64,000 bases of DNA from Mycolicibacterium peregrinum (GCF_002102345.1 NZ_LQPP01000028.1:168311-232310), one strand, 5' to 3'. Shown: positions 1 through 13,002, counted from the first letter of the stretch. The notes: generated by a model not told the origin, from the sequence alone. Translations and numbers: made by a program.

Positions 1-2533
<2,533 letters not shown>

Positions 2534-2646
2534 CGAACTTCACTCTCCTCCGCACCGCCTGCTCGGCGGCTGCTCTCGTTACAGCAACGCCCTCACACCG
2601 GAATTGGTGCCGGAGTCACGCCCCCTTGGCGTCATTGTCCGTGCGC

Positions 2647-2652
2647 TAGGTT
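2647..2652 (+). promoter_or_regulatory. -10 element TAGGTT of a leaderless promoter
   Basis: TAGGTT fits TANNNT and ends 7 bases before the ATG at 2660, and no Shine-Dalgarno is present. This supports both that start and a leaderless transcript. No clear -35 is visible. Confidence 0.5.
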
Positions 2653-2659
2653 GATCAGC

Positions 2660-3385
2660 ATGACAAACGCGGACGGCAACGCGGGCGAAACGCCGCCATC
2701 CGACCCCGGTTCCCAACCGTCTGAACTGTCGTCCAGCGGCTACGAAGCACCTTCGATCGAGCACTCTCAGGATCGGCCGGATACCGGCGCGGCGCAACCG
2801 TCGTACGAGTTCGCGCCGCCGACGCCCGATCCCGGCACGCCTTATCCGCCTGCGATCGACTACCCCGCCGACATTCCGTACGACTATCCGCCACCGCCGG
2901 GGCTGCCGCCGTCGATGCCGGGTGGTGCCGGCTATCCCCCGCCGCTGCCCGGATACCCACCACCACCGCCGGGTTACGCGACGCCGGGCGGTTACCCCGC
3001 CGGCATGTCCGGCTACCCCGGATACCCAGGCGGTTACGGGATGCCACCGGCCAACCCCACCAACAGCATGGCGATCGGATCGCTGGTCGCCTCGGTCCTG
3101 TCGTTGATCATGTTCTTCGCCTGTGGGGTCGGACTGCTCGCCGCCCTGGTCGGTATCGGTCTGGGGATCGTCGCGCTCAATCAGATCAAGCAGAGTGCAC
3201 CGGGCTTCGGTCCGCAGAGCGGACAATTGGGCTACGGTCCGCAGAGCGGACAATTTGGTTACGGTCCGTATGTCGAGCAACCGGGCCGCGGACTTGCGAT
3301 CGCCGGCATCGCCGTCGGCGCGTTCGGCACCCTGATCAACGGCGTCTGGCTGCTGTTCTTCATCGGCAGCGCCCTCGGCTCATAG
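2660..3385 (+). CDS. Pro/Tyr/Gly-rich DUF4190 membrane protein (Rv1233c type)
   Basis: 241 residues. A long disordered N-terminal part (1-135), rich in Pro, Gly and Tyr with repeated GYPxP units, is followed by two hydrophobic segments (about 137-173 and 211-237), the DUF4190 pattern. The loop between them holds a 9-residue duplicated unit GPQSGQ(L/F)GY. Similar proteins in actinobacteria are thought to sit in the membrane near the growth or division machinery, but the role of this one is unknown. The ATG at 2660 was chosen because it sits 7 bases after a TAGGTT -10; the frame stays open far upstream without coding character. Confidence 0.8.
   Translation: MTNADGNAGETPPSDPGSQPSELSSSGYEAPSIEHSQDRPDTGAAQPSYEFAPPTPDPGTPYPPAIDYPADIPYDYPPPPGLPPSMPGGAGYPPPLPGYPPPPPGYATPGGYPAGMSGYPGYPGGYGMPPANPTNSMAIGSLVASVLSLIMFFACGVGLLAALVGIGLGIVALNQIKQSAPGFGPQSGQLGYGPQSGQFGYGPYVEQPGRGLAIAGIAVGAFGTLINGVWLLFFIGSALGS
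3209..3262 (+). repeat. Two tandem 27-bp coding repeats
   Basis: 3209-3235 and 3236-3262 are near-identical 27-base units that encode GPQSGQ(L/F)GY, and a third, partial copy starts at 3263. Each unit carries the hairpin GTCCGC-AGA-GCGGAC, so the region could gain or lose copies by slippage. Confidence 0.8.
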
Positions 3386-3394
3386 CCTGGCCCC

Positions 3395-3416
3395 GCTGCG
3401 CCAAATCTGGTGCAGC
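3395..3416. terminator. Bidirectional hairpin terminator
   Basis: GCTGCGCCA-AATC-TGGTGCAGC forms a 9-bp stem with one G-U pair between the convergent DUF4190 and citE-like genes. There is no T tract, as is common for mycobacterial terminators. Confidence 0.5.
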
Positions 3417-3433
3417 ACAGGGGGTCCGCCGAC

Positions 3434-4426
3434 CTAACGCGGCGGCCGGAAGGGGTCGGCAAGCCGATTCATCCCCGCTGCCCGACCCTTGCCCGCGACC
3501 ACCAGAGCCATCTTGCGGCTGGCCTCGTCGATCATCTCGTCGCCGAGCATGACCGCTCCCCTGGCCCCACCGGCCTGCGAGGTGTGCCACTCGTAGGCGT
3601 CCAGGATCAGCTCGGCGTGATCGTAATCGGCCTGGCGAGGGCTGAAGATCTCGTTGCCCGCCTCGATCTGGTCCGGGTGCAGCACCCACTTGCCGTCGTA
3701 ACCCAGCGCCGCTGAACGACCGGCCACCCGGCGGAACCCGTCGACGTCGCGCACCTTCACATACGGCCCGTCGATCGCGTTGATCCCGCGACTGCGCGCA
3801 GCGATCAGGATGCGCATCAGCACGTGGTGATGGGCGTCGCCGATGTCGTACCCGTCGGGCTGCCCGCCGACCTCCAGGGTGCGCATGTTGAGGCTGGCCG
3901 CCATGTCGCCGGGCCCGAGCACCAGGGCGCACACCCGCGGGCCGGCTGCGATGGCGTCGACGTTGGTCAGTCCTTGCGCGTTCTCGATCTGCGCCTCGAT
4001 CCCGATCCGGCCGGGTTCCAGTCCGTGGGTGACCTCCAGCTGCGACAGCAGCAGATCCAGCGCCTGTACGTGTGCGACCTCGGTCACCTTGGGCAACACG
4101 ATGAGATCGATGGACGTCCCCACCGAAGCCACAGTGGACACCACCTCGATCACGTCGGCGTAGGTCCACGGGGTGGTCCAGTCGTTGACCCGTACCCCAC
4201 GCAGCTGGCCGGCCCAGCCGTCACCGGCCAACGCCGCCGCCACCTGTGTGCGGGCCGACGCCTTGGCCTCGGGGGCCACCGCGTCCTCGAGATCGAGGAA
4301 CACCTCGTCAGCAGGCAGAGCTTTGGCCTTCTCGATCATCTTCAGGCTGCTGCCCGGAACCGAGAGGCACGTTCTGCGGGGTCGATACGTGTTCTCCACG
4401 ACCACAGTCTCTACCCTTTGACTCAT
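3434..4426 (-). CDS. HpcH/HpaI-family CoA-ester lyase (CitE/malyl-CoA lyase-like)
   Basis: 330-residue TIM-barrel lyase of the citrate lyase beta/malyl-CoA lyase family, which cleaves or forms C-C bonds in acyl-CoA esters. Visible motifs are FLDLEDAV (acidic metal-binding segment near residue 43), the internal IEAQIENAQGL with its catalytic Glu, LVLGPGDMAASL, and GKWVLHPDQIE near the C-terminus. The length suits L-malyl-CoA/beta-methylmalyl-CoA lyases better than short stand-alone CitE. The ATG at 4426 overlaps the start codon of the divergent gene, so the in-frame GTG at 4405 or 4399 is possible; GTG 4399 lies 8 bases after a TAGAGA sequence. The substrate cannot be told from sequence alone. 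Confidence 0.85.
   Translation of the reverse strand: MSQRVETVVVENTYRPRRTCLSVPGSSLKMIEKAKALPADEVFLDLEDAVAPEAKASARTQVAAALAGDGWAGQLRGVRVNDWTTPWTYADVIEVVSTVASVGTSIDLIVLPKVTEVAHVQALDLLLSQLEVTHGLEPGRIGIEAQIENAQGLTNVDAIAAGPRVCALVLGPGDMAASLNMRTLEVGGQPDGYDIGDAHHHVLMRILIAARSRGINAIDGPYVKVRDVDGFRRVAGRSAALGYDGKWVLHPDQIEAGNEIFSPRQADYDHAELILDAYEWHTSQAGGARGAVMLGDEMIDEASRKMALVVAGKGRAAGMNRLADPFRPPR
4412..4417 (+). promoter_or_regulatory. -10 element TACCCT of a leaderless promoter
   Basis: TACCCT lies 7 bases before the ATG at 4425. It falls inside the N-terminal codons assigned to the divergent lyase, which is one reason to suspect that the lyase starts further downstream. Confidence 0.5.
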
Positions 4427-5711
4427 GGCGGCGGTGAACAGGGTCTACGCGGCCCGGCTGGCGGGGATGGTCGTGCTGGGCCCCGACGGGGAGTCCATCG
4501 GTCGTGTCCGCGACGTGGTGATCAGCATCAGCATCGTCCGGCAGCAGCCGCGTGTTCTCGGCCTGGTGGTCGAATTGCTCACGCGACGAAGGATTTTCGT
4601 TCCGATCCTGCGGGTCACCGCGATCGAACCCGGTTCGGTGACGCTGGCCACCGGTAGCGTGTCGCTGCGCCGGTTCGCCCAGCGCCCCGGCGAGGTGCTG
4701 GTTCTGGGCCAGGTGCTCGAAACCCGGGTGCGGGTCGACGATCCCGATCTGGAGCAACTGGCCGGAATCGACGTCGTGGTAGTCGATCTGGGCATCGAGC
4801 AGACCCGGACCCGCGACTGGGTGGTGACCCGGGTGGCGGTGCGTCCGCAACGACGCCTCGGGCGGCGCACCAACATCCACGTCGTCGAGTGGCAGAACGT
4901 GCACGGCCTGACCCCGTCCGGCCTGGCGATGCCCGACCAGGGGGTGGCCTCGCTGCTCGAGCAGTTCGAGGGACAACGGCCCATCGAGGTGGCCGAGGCC
5001 CTCCGCGAACTGCCGACCAAACGGCGCTACGAGCTGTACCGGGCGTTCGACGACGAGCGGCTGGCCGACGTGTTGCAGGAGCTGCCCGAGGATGAGCAGG
5101 CCGCGGTGCTGCGCCAGCTGAACACCGAACGCGCCGCCGACGTCCTGGAGGCGATGGACCCCGACGACGCCGCCGACGTGCTGGGTTCGATGACCCCGGC
5201 CGACGCCGAGACCCTGCTGCGCAAGATGGACCCCGAGGATTCCGAGGATGTGCGACGGCTGCTGGCCCACTCACCCGACACCGCAGGTGGTCTGATGACC
5301 AGCGAACCGGTGGTCCTGGCGCCCGACACCACCGTCGCCGAGGCGTTGGCGCGAATCCGCGACCCCGACCTCACGCCCGCCCTGGCCTCGATGGTCTTCG
5401 TCACGCGGCCACCCAGCGCCACGCCGACCGGGCAGTACCTGGGCTGCGTCCACCTGCAGCGGTTGCTGCGCGAACCGCCCGCGGCCCTGGTCAGCGGCAT
5501 TGCCGATACGGATTTGCCCAGCCTGAGCCCGGCCGATTCACTGGCCGCGGTGACCCGCTACTTCGCCGCGTACAACCTGGTGTGCGGCCCCGTGGTCGAT
5601 GAGGAGAACCACCTGTTGGGGGCGGTGTCGGTCGACGACGTGCTCGACCACATGCTGCCCGACGACTGGCGTGAACGTGACGAGCCCGAGCTCCCGGTGG
5701 CGGGCTCATGA
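4425..5711 (+). CDS. MgtE N-domain/CBS protein without membrane domain (Rv1232c type)
   Basis: 428 residues. The N-terminal 160 residues contain a PRC-barrel-like segment (LGPDGESIGRVRDVVIS). Next comes an MgtE intracellular N-domain made of helical repeats (about 165-280, units such as ADVLEAMDPDDAADVLGSM), then a CBS pair from about residue 285 (MTSEPVVLAPDTTVAEAL). The magnesium-channel membrane domain of true MgtE is absent. It therefore resembles the gating half of MgtE and may sense Mg2+ or a nucleotide. The next gene, a DUF1003 membrane protein, overlaps its stop as ATGA and is a plausible membrane partner. The start is supported by a leaderless -10. Confidence 0.85.
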   Translation: MAAVNRVYAARLAGMVVLGPDGESIGRVRDVVISISIVRQQPRVLGLVVELLTRRRIFVPILRVTAIEPGSVTLATGSVSLRRFAQRPGEVLVLGQVLETRVRVDDPDLEQLAGIDVVVVDLGIEQTRTRDWVVTRVAVRPQRRLGRRTNIHVVEWQNVHGLTPSGLAMPDQGVASLLEQFEGQRPIEVAEALRELPTKRRYELYRAFDDERLADVLQELPEDEQAAVLRQLNTERAADVLEAMDPDDAADVLGSMTPADAETLLRKMDPEDSEDVRRLLAHSPDTAGGLMTSEPVVLAPDTTVAEALARIRDPDLTPALASMVFVTRPPSATPTGQYLGCVHLQRLLREPPAALVSGIADTDLPSLSPADSLAAVTRYFAAYNLVCGPVVDEENHLLGAVSVDDVLDHMLPDDWRERDEPELPVAGS

Positions 5712-6253
5712 GCGAAACCTCGGCGCGTCAGCGGCTGGACACCCCGCGCGCGACCCGCGGCTTCGGGTTGCACGTCGACATCGAGGCCGTCGGCGCGTTC
5801 AGCGAGTCGATCGCGCGTTTCCTCGGCACGGGGCGCTACCTGGCCATTCAGACCATCGTGGTGGTGGTCTGGATTGCCCTCAACATCGGCGTCTTCACCT
5901 TCCAGTGGGACCCGTACCCGTTCATCCTGCTCAACCTGGCCTTCTCGACTCAGGCCGCGTATGCCGCCCCGCTCATCCTGCTGGCCCAGAACCGGCAGGA
6001 GAACCGGGACCGGGTCTCCCTCGAGGAAGACCGGCGCCGGGCTGAGCAGACCAAGGCCGACACCGAGTATCTGGCCAGGGAACTGGCGTCGCTGCGGCTG
6101 GCCGTCGGCGAGGTTGCCACCCGCGACTACCTGCGCCGGGAGTTGGAAGAACTGCGTGACCTGATCACCGAGATCACCTTGCCTGCCGACGGCGACCGGG
6201 CGAACCCGAGCAAATCCGACGGCGGTGAACGCCGGTCCAAACGCAGTGGTTGA
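5708..6253 (+). CDS. DUF1003 membrane protein (Rv1231c type)
   Basis: 181 residues. Residues about 45-105 contain two membrane helices with the DUF1003 pattern (FLGTGRYLAIQTIVVVVWI and FILLNLAFSTQAAYAAPLIL), followed by a charged coiled-coil region (EEDRRRAEQTKADTEYLAREL). The ATG overlaps the stop of the MgtE-N/CBS gene, so the two are co-translated and probably act together. The molecular function of the family is unknown. The C-terminus is short, basic and disordered. Confidence 0.85.
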   Translation: MSETSARQRLDTPRATRGFGLHVDIEAVGAFSESIARFLGTGRYLAIQTIVVVVWIALNIGVFTFQWDPYPFILLNLAFSTQAAYAAPLILLAQNRQENRDRVSLEEDRRRAEQTKADTEYLARELASLRLAVGEVATRDYLRRELEELRDLITEITLPADGDRANPSKSDGGERRSKRSG

Positions 6254-6375
6254 TCTCGCTGTCGACCATTGTCGTAACAACGGAAACCGGGACTATGTAT
6301 GGTGACTTGGTTCACAACATGGTATTTGGCCGAAGCTGACCTAAGGACAGGCAATTGCGCGTAGGGGGAGGAGCG

Positions 6376-7695
6376 GTGTTCGAAACCGCTCGGCGCCGTA
6401 TGAGCCAGCTCATGCGCTCACCTGCGCTCGGCGTCGCCGTCCTGGCTCCCGTCGTTCTGGTCGCCGGTGCCGGGTCTTCCGCATCTGACGTCGACATGTC
6501 CAGTACCGCGGTCACGCCGCTGGCCGCGGTGCAGCCACAGATCGACCGCTCGGGCCCCGCGGTGGTCGCCGCGGCCAGGCCCCCCACGAACTTCCGCATC
6601 AAGGCGATGACCACGATCTCGGCTCCCCCGCCGGCTTTCGTCGTGAATACCCCTGGCGCCCTTGGCATTCCGGGTACGTCACTGAAGGCATACCGCAATG
6701 CCGAACGGATGATGGCCGCGGCCTACCCCGGCTGCGGGATCAGCTGGAACCTGCTGGCCGGCATCGGCCGGATCGAGTCGGGGCACGCCAACGGCGGCGC
6801 CACCGACGCCCGCGGCACCGCGGTGCGCCCGATCTACGGTCCCGCCCTCGACGGCACCCTGCCGGGCAACGAGATCATCGTCCAGAGCGCTCAGGCCGGA
6901 CGGATCTCCTATGTCCGGGCGATGGGGCCGATGCAGTTCCTGCCCGGAACCTGGGCCCGGTATGCCTCCGACGGCGACGGCGACGGCAAGGCCGACGTGC
7001 AGAACGTGTTCGATTCGGCGCTGGCCGCCGCCCGCTACCTGTGCAGCGGCGGGCTCAACCTGCGGGACCAGTCCCAGGTCATGACCGCCATCCTCCGGTA
7101 CAACAACTCCGTGGCCTACGCCCGCAACGTGTTGGGCTGGGCCGCCGCATATGCCACGGGCGTCGTGCCGGTCGACCTGCCGGAGATCACCGGGTCCATT
7201 CCGCCGATCGGTGATTCGCATCTGGACAATCCCGAGGGCCTCGGCCCCGGCCTGCCGGCCGATGCCACCGGACTGCCCGCGGGCGATCCGCTGGCCCTGA
7301 TCCCCCTGCTCAACCGCAATGAGACCGGCACGCAGAACGTCCCGGGATTCGCGCCCGGGCAGGTGCTCGGCCCGCTGCCCGGCCCGGCCCAGGCCATCCC
7401 GTCCGAGACGCCCGCCGCCCCGCCGCCGTGGGTCCCGCCCTGGGAGCAACCGCGCCAGCCTGCATGCGTGGTGTTCTGCCTGGGCGAGCAGACGCCCCCG
7501 CCGGCTCCGGCGCCGCCGCTGGGCCCGCTCCCCGCTCCGGGACCAGGCCCGGCCCCCGCACCGCAGCAGGCTCCCCCGCCGGGACCGTTGCCTGGCGCAC
7601 CGGTCGGCCCACCGATCGAGGCCGCGCCTGCCGCTCCGGCACTTGTCGGCCCGGCACTCGGTCCCGCGCCGGGACCGGCACCGGGCCCGGCCTGA
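6376..7695 (+). CDS. Secreted MltB-like lytic transglycosylase with Pro-rich tail (Rv1230c type)
   Basis: 439 residues. The N-terminal hydrophobic segment (about 18-35) is a signal peptide or anchor. The catalytic SLT_2-type domain spans about 100-270 and contains GRIESGHANG with the likely catalytic Glu134 and RAMGPMQFLPGTWARYA, both diagnostic of MltB-like murein transglycosylases. It should cleave the glycan strand of peptidoglycan outside the membrane. Residues 280-439 are almost entirely Pro, Ala and Gly, a likely wall-spanning linker. I chose GTG 6376 because GGGGGAGGAG (6364-6373) is ideally placed for it. A TTG 21 bases upstream would put that Shine-Dalgarno inside the gene. Confidence 0.85.
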   Translation: MFETARRRMSQLMRSPALGVAVLAPVVLVAGAGSSASDVDMSSTAVTPLAAVQPQIDRSGPAVVAAARPPTNFRIKAMTTISAPPPAFVVNTPGALGIPGTSLKAYRNAERMMAAAYPGCGISWNLLAGIGRIESGHANGGATDARGTAVRPIYGPALDGTLPGNEIIVQSAQAGRISYVRAMGPMQFLPGTWARYASDGDGDGKADVQNVFDSALAAARYLCSGGLNLRDQSQVMTAILRYNNSVAYARNVLGWAAAYATGVVPVDLPEITGSIPPIGDSHLDNPEGLGPGLPADATGLPAGDPLALIPLLNRNETGTQNVPGFAPGQVLGPLPGPAQAIPSETPAAPPPWVPPWEQPRQPACVVFCLGEQTPPPAPAPPLGPLPAPGPGPAPAPQQAPPPGPLPGAPVGPPIEAAPAAPALVGPALGPAPGPAPGPA

Positions 7696-7730
7696 TGCTG
7701 GCCTGAATCCAGCTCGCGGTGCCGCCGCCG

Positions 7731-7736
7731 TAGACT
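7731..7736 (+). promoter_or_regulatory. -10 element TAGACT of the mrp promoter
   Basis: TAGACT ends 8 bases before the ATG at 7745 (5 before a GTG at 7742), with no Shine-Dalgarno. Leaderless-type arrangement. Confidence 0.45.
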
Positions 7737-7744
7737 CGGCGGTG

Positions 7745-8887
7745 ATGTCCGAATCTGCCACTGAGCTGCAATCCGCAGTTCGCGCTGCGCTGGCCAAGGT
7801 GATCGACCCCGAATTGCGGAAGCCGATCACCGAACTCGGCATGGTCAAGAACATCTCGATCGATGCCGACCACGGCGTCCATGTCGAGATATACCTGACC
7901 ACCGCGGCCTGCCCGAAGAAGACCGAGATCGCCGACCTCGTGACGGCCGCCGCCACCGATGTGCCGGGCACCGGCGCGGTCAAGGTGAGCCTGGACGTGA
8001 TGAACGACGAGCAGCGCGCCGAATTGCGCACACTGCTGCGTGGCGATTCCCGCGAACCGGTGATCCCGTTCGCCCAGCCCAACTCCCTGACCCGGGTCTA
8101 CGCGGTCGCCTCAGGGAAGGGCGGCGTGGGCAAGTCCAGCGTGACGGTCAACCTGGCCGCGGCGATGGCCGCCCGTGGGCTGTCCGTCGGCCTGCTGGAC
8201 GCCGACATCTACGGCCATTCGGTGCCGCGCATGATGGGCACCAACGACCGGCCCACCCAGGTCGACTCGATGATCCTGCCTCCGATCGCGCACGACGTGA
8301 AGGTCATCTCGATCGCCATGTTCACGCAGGGCAACACGCCCGTGGTGTGGCGCGGGCCGATGCTGCACCGGGCCCTGCAACAGTTCCTGGCCGACGTCTA
8401 CTGGGGCGATCTGGACGTGCTGCTGCTCGATCTGCCGCCCGGCACCGGCGATATCGCCATCTCGGTGGCTCAGTTGATCCCCGGCGCGGAGATCCTGGTG
8501 GTGACCACTCCGCAGATGGCTGCCGCCGAGGTGGCCGAGCGGGCCGGCGCGATCGCCCTGCAGACCCGTCAGCGCATCGCCGGCGTGGTCGAGAACATGT
8601 CCGGTCTGCAGATGCCCGACGGCACCGTCATGCAGCTGTTCGGTGAGGGCGGCGGCCGTCAGGTGGCGGAGTCGCTCACCCGCTCGGTCGGCGCCGAGGT
8701 GCCGCTGCTGGGCCAGGTCCCGCTGGACCCGGCGCTCGTGGCAGCCGGTGACTCCGGAGTTCCGCTCGTCCTGTCGGCGCCCGAATCAGCGGCCGGTGCC
8801 GAACTGCGCAAGATCGCCGAAGGACTGTCGGCGCGCAAGCGCGGTCTGGCCGGGATGTCGCTGGGTCTGGATACCGCGCGCCGCTAG
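7745..8887 (+). CDS. mrp: Mrp/ApbC-type Fe-S cluster carrier ATPase
   Basis: 380 residues. An N-terminal MIP18/DUF59 domain (about 11-85, motif [14 protein letters not shown]) precedes a deviant Walker A P-loop GKGGVGKSS (124-132), then [16 protein letters not shown] and [11 protein letters not shown]. Mrp/Nbp35 ATPases carry Fe-S clusters to apo-proteins in the cytosol. The CxxC pair found near the C-terminus of Escherichia coli ApbC is missing: the equivalent site reads [11 protein letters not shown], as I recall for M. tuberculosis Mrp. Cluster binding must therefore use other ligands or be absent. The gene converges with tatB and the two overlap by 4 bases. Confidence 0.93.
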   Translation: MSESATELQSAVRAALAKVIDPELRKPITELGMVKNISIDADHGVHVEIYLTTAACPKKTEIADLVTAAATDVPGTGAVKVSLDVMNDEQRAELRTLLRGDSREPVIPFAQPNSLTRVYAVASGKGGVGKSSVTVNLAAAMAARGLSVGLLDADIYGHSVPRMMGTNDRPTQVDSMILPPIAHDVKVISIAMFTQGNTPVVWRGPMLHRALQQFLADVYWGDLDVLLLDLPPGTGDIAISVAQLIPGAEILVVTTPQMAAAEVAERAGAIALQTRQRIAGVVENMSGLQMPDGTVMQLFGEGGGRQVAESLTRSVGAEVPLLGQVPLDPALVAAGDSGVPLVLSAPESAAGAELRKIAEGLSARKRGLAGMSLGLDTARR

Positions 8888-9288
8888 GTGGCGTCAGGGT
8901 CGAACGTCGTGCCTGCGGCCTTGTCTGCCGGCTTGCTGTCGATCTCGCTGGCCGGCTTGTCGCCCGGCACCGACGGCTGCTGATTCTTACTGTCATCGAA
9001 CGCCCCGGTGAGGAAAGAGTCGTCGCCGTCGAGCAGATGCTTGGTGAGCGCGGCCCTGGGCGTCATGCCGCGTAGCTTCTGCAGCTCGGCCAGGGGCTGC
9101 CGCAGATCGTCGAACTCAGGGCCCAGGTCTTCGCGCAGCTGGCTGGTCGCACCGCTGACGTAGTCACGTGCCTGACGCAGAGCGCCGGAGGTCCACCGGA
9201 TGGCCCCGGGCAGGCGCTCGGGCCCCAGGATCACCAGACCGGCGATCACCAGGACCAGCATCTCCCCCCACCCGATGTTCGCGAACAT
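8884..9288 (-). CDS. tatB: Sec-independent protein translocase subunit TatB
   Basis: 134 residues with one N-terminal membrane helix ([18 protein letters not shown], about 9-26) and then an amphipathic helix, the TatA/B fold. The Glu in the helix (GWGEML) and the GPERLPG hinge are typical of TatB. It acts with TatC at the membrane to bind twin-arginine precursors. The acidic C-terminal tail is disordered. It follows htrA after 2 bases and belongs to the sigE-rseA-htrA-tatB cluster, as in M. tuberculosis. Confidence 0.93.
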   Translation of the reverse strand: MFANIGWGEMLVLVIAGLVILGPERLPGAIRWTSGALRQARDYVSGATSQLREDLGPEFDDLRQPLAELQKLRGMTPRAALTKHLLDGDDSFLTGAFDDSKNQQPSVPGDKPASEIDSKPADKAAGTTFDPDAT

Positions 9289-9290
9289 CG

Positions 9291-10841
<1,551 letters not shown>

Positions 10842-10865
10842 TCACTGATCGCCTTGTGGTCCAGC

Positions 10866-11264
10866 CTACCGGCGCTTACGTCGACTCCGCGTCGGGTCAT
10901 CAGCAAACTGAGGCTGTTGTTCGACGTCAGCCGGGGGCTGCGGACTGTGGTGCGGAATCTGCGACAACAGTCCCAACAGGGAATTCGGAATGGCTATCGG
11001 ACAGGAATCCCGCAATGCGGCCCGGGCCTGACCCTGGGCGTCGACCTCTGCCGCGCAGTCAGGGCAGAGGGACAGGTGGTGCGCGGCCCGCAGATGCGCA
11101 CTCATCCTCAGCTCACCGTCGACGAAGGCCGCGATGGCCTCGGTCGACAGGTGTTCGGTGGAACCGAACTGCCGAGGTGCACCTACCGGTGCATCGCTCT
11201 GCGAGGCGAACTGCGCAGGCAACCAGGAGAATGCGCGACGGAACACGTGTCCCGGGTCGACCAT
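10866..11264 (-). CDS. rseA: Anti-sigma-E factor RseA
   Basis: 132 residues. The zinc-type anti-sigma motif H63-x3-C67-x2-C70 (HHLSLCPDC) is intact, and VFRRAFSWLPAQFASQSD at the N-terminus matches M. tuberculosis RseA. It binds SigE in the cytosol; in M. tuberculosis it is released by phosphorylation and proteolysis. I chose the ATG at 11264 because GGGAGGAG stands 7 bases before it and it aligns with the known N-terminus. The frame stays open 26 codons further, but that segment looks non-coding. It lies 77 bases after sigE. Confidence 0.93.
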   Translation of the reverse strand: MVDPGHVFRRAFSWLPAQFASQSDAPVGAPRQFGSTEHLSTEAIAAFVDGELRMSAHLRAAHHLSLCPDCAAEVDAQGQARAALRDSCPIAIPNSLLGLLSQIPHHSPQPPADVEQQPQFADDPTRSRRKRR

Positions 11265-11341
11265 CGCCCAGCTCCTCCCGCCATGACCAAATGTCCTGAC
11301 CCGAATGTAGCGCGACCCGGCGCGCCGAACACCAACCACCA

Positions 11342-12121
11342 CTAGGCGGATTTGGCGGTTTCCGGCGAGTGCTTCGCCAGATACTCGCGCAAGGCCTGCC
11401 GACCGCGGTGAATGCGGCTGCGGACGGTACCGAGCTTCACGCCGAGCGTGGCGCCGATTTCTTCGTAGGACAGACCCTCGATGTCGCAGAGGACCACGGC
11501 GGCGCGGAACTCCGGCGCCAGCGAGTCCAGAGCGGCCTGTAGATCGGCTCCCAACCGCGAGTCGTGGTAGATCTGCTCAGGGTTCGGGTCGTCGGCCGGC
11601 ACCCGGTCGTAGTCCTCGGGCAGCGCTTCCATGCGGATGCGGCCGCGGCGACGGACCATGTCCAGGAACAGGTTGGTGGTGATGCGGTGCAACCACCCCT
11701 CGAACGTTCCCGGCTGGTAGTTCTGCACGGATCGGAACACCCGGATGAAGGTCTCCTGGGTCAGGTCCTCGGCATCGTGCTGGTTACCCGACAGGCGATA
11801 GGCCAGCCGGTATACCCGGTCCGCGTGTTGACGCACCAGCTCGTCCCATGAGGGCATGGCAGCCTGATCGCCGGTGGCGTCGAACACGGCGGTGCCGGTC
11901 AACTCATCGGACGGCTCCACCCATTCGCCTGCGGTGAATTGCTCCAGGTGGGCCATGGTCACCGGGGCGGCCTGGGTGGCGGGGTTCGAGGTAACAGCGT
12001 TCGCGCTCGTCGGATCCTCCTGATCACAGTTTTCACTCAGCTCAACACGACTGATGACTTCGCTATTCCGATTGCTGTCCTGGTTGTGCTGGGCAGTGCG
12101 CCAGCGGGCGCCGTGTTCCAT
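11342..12121 (-). CDS. sigE: ECF RNA polymerase sigma factor SigE
   Basis: 259 residues. Region 2 spans about 91-162 ([20 protein letters not shown], then [14 protein letters not shown]) and region 4 about 190-250 ([26 protein letters not shown]). It directs transcription under surface stress and is held by RseA. The first 60 or so residues are poorly conserved and low in structure. M. tuberculosis sigE uses several start sites, and ATG 11956 (residue 56) is a plausible shorter start here. An MprA-like direct repeat stands 45-63 bases upstream of the ATG. Confidence 0.95.
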   Translation of the reverse strand: MEHGARWRTAQHNQDSNRNSEVISRVELSENCDQEDPTSANAVTSNPATQAAPVTMAHLEQFTAGEWVEPSDELTGTAVFDATGDQAAMPSWDELVRQHADRVYRLAYRLSGNQHDAEDLTQETFIRVFRSVQNYQPGTFEGWLHRITTNLFLDMVRRRGRIRMEALPEDYDRVPADDPNPEQIYHDSRLGADLQAALDSLAPEFRAAVVLCDIEGLSYEEIGATLGVKLGTVRSRIHRGRQALREYLAKHSPETAKSA

Positions 12122-12165
12122 GCGGATACCGTTCCTGATCCCGGTGTGGCGGGCATATGAGCAAT

Positions 12166-12184
12166 CTGAACTTTCCCTGAGAAA
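12166..12184 (-). promoter_or_regulatory. Possible MprA box upstream of sigE
   Basis: Read on the minus strand, TTTCTCAG-GGA-AAGTTCAG is an 8-3-8 direct repeat of exactly 19 bases. MprA, the response regulator that activates sigE in M. tuberculosis, is described as binding two loosely conserved 8-bp direct repeats separated by 3 bases. The match is in architecture and the TCAG ends only. Confidence 0.4.
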
Positions 12185-12284
12185 GCCGACGATACGTCCG
12201 GTTACCTGCGCAGACCAGCGAATTTTCCGTGGTGATACCTACCCACCCACGGGCGTGTCGCGACGGTGCCCCCGGCCTCTGGCC

Positions 12285-12290
12285 TACGCT
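12285..12290 (+). promoter_or_regulatory. -10 element TACGCT of a leaderless promoter
   Basis: TACGCT ends 6 bases before the ATG at 12297. It lies in the 175-base region shared with the divergent sigE promoter. Confidence 0.5.
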
Positions 12291-12296
12291 GCGGGC

Positions 12297-12941
12297 ATGG
12301 TCAGCTCCAACCCCGGTCGCGCCGAAGCGATCGTTACGCATGCCGAACGGTCGATCTCCGAAGACGAGATCGTCGCGGCCGCGCGTGAGCGGGCCGAAGA
12401 ACTCGGCGCGGGCGCGGTGACACCGGCCGTCGGAGCGTTGCTGAGCGTGCTCGCGCGGCTCACCGGAGGCCGGGCAGTCGTCGAGGTCGGCACCGGTGCC
12501 GGCGTCAGCGGGTTGTGGCTGTTGTCCGGCATGAGCGACGACGGCGTGCTGACCACCATCGACGTCGAGCCCGAGCACCAACGAATCGCCAAACAGGGGT
12601 TCAACGAGGCCGGAGTCGGCCCCGGACGTACCCGGCTGATCAGCGGACGCGCCCAGGAGGTGCTGACCCGCCTGGCCGACGAGTCCTATGACCTTGTGTT
12701 CATCGACGCCGAGCCGATCGATCAGCCGCAGTTCGTGGCCGAAGGAGTGCGTCTTTTGCGTTCCGGTGGCGCGATCGTGCTGCACCGGGCCGCGCTGGGC
12801 GGCCGGGCCGGCGATGCCTCGGCCAACGACGCCGAGGTCGGCGCCGTGCGTGAAGCAGCCCGGCTGATCGCCGAGGACGAACGGCTCACCCCGGTGCTGA
12901 TCCCGTTGGGCGACGGTCTGCTCGCCGCCGCCCGCGACTGA
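12297..12941 (+). CDS. SAM-dependent O-methyltransferase (Rv1220c type)
   Basis: 214 residues, a Rossmann-fold class I methyltransferase of the catechol/caffeoyl-CoA O-methyltransferase group. The SAM-binding motif I is [18 protein letters not shown] (about 61-78), followed by [10 protein letters not shown] with the acidic ribose-binding residue and LVFIDAEP. The substrate is unknown. The gene is divergent from sigE, and this position is conserved in mycobacteria. The start is supported by a leaderless -10. Confidence 0.88.
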   Translation: MVSSNPGRAEAIVTHAERSISEDEIVAAARERAEELGAGAVTPAVGALLSVLARLTGGRAVVEVGTGAGVSGLWLLSGMSDDGVLTTIDVEPEHQRIAKQGFNEAGVGPGRTRLISGRAQEVLTRLADESYDLVFIDAEPIDQPQFVAEGVRLLRSGGAIVLHRAALGGRAGDASANDAEVGAVREAARLIAEDERLTPVLIPLGDGLLAAARD

Positions 12942-12960
12942 CTCTCCCCGACCCTTCCCG

Positions 12961-13002
12961 GCCTCACCCCTCACGCGTGGGGGTGGGGCCGAACTTTTTC
13001 TT
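12961..13002 (+). terminator. Intrinsic terminator after the O-methyltransferase
   Basis: Stem GCCTCACCCC (12961-12970) pairs with GGGGTGGGGC (12980-12989) with one G-U, loop of 9, followed by TTTTTCTTT. One of the few classical T-tract terminators in the window. Confidence 0.7.

Noticed and set aside
4308..5274. Long antisense frames under the MgtE-N/CBS gene
   Set aside because: His/Gln/Gly- or Arg-rich translations typical of high-GC antisense frames, no family match.
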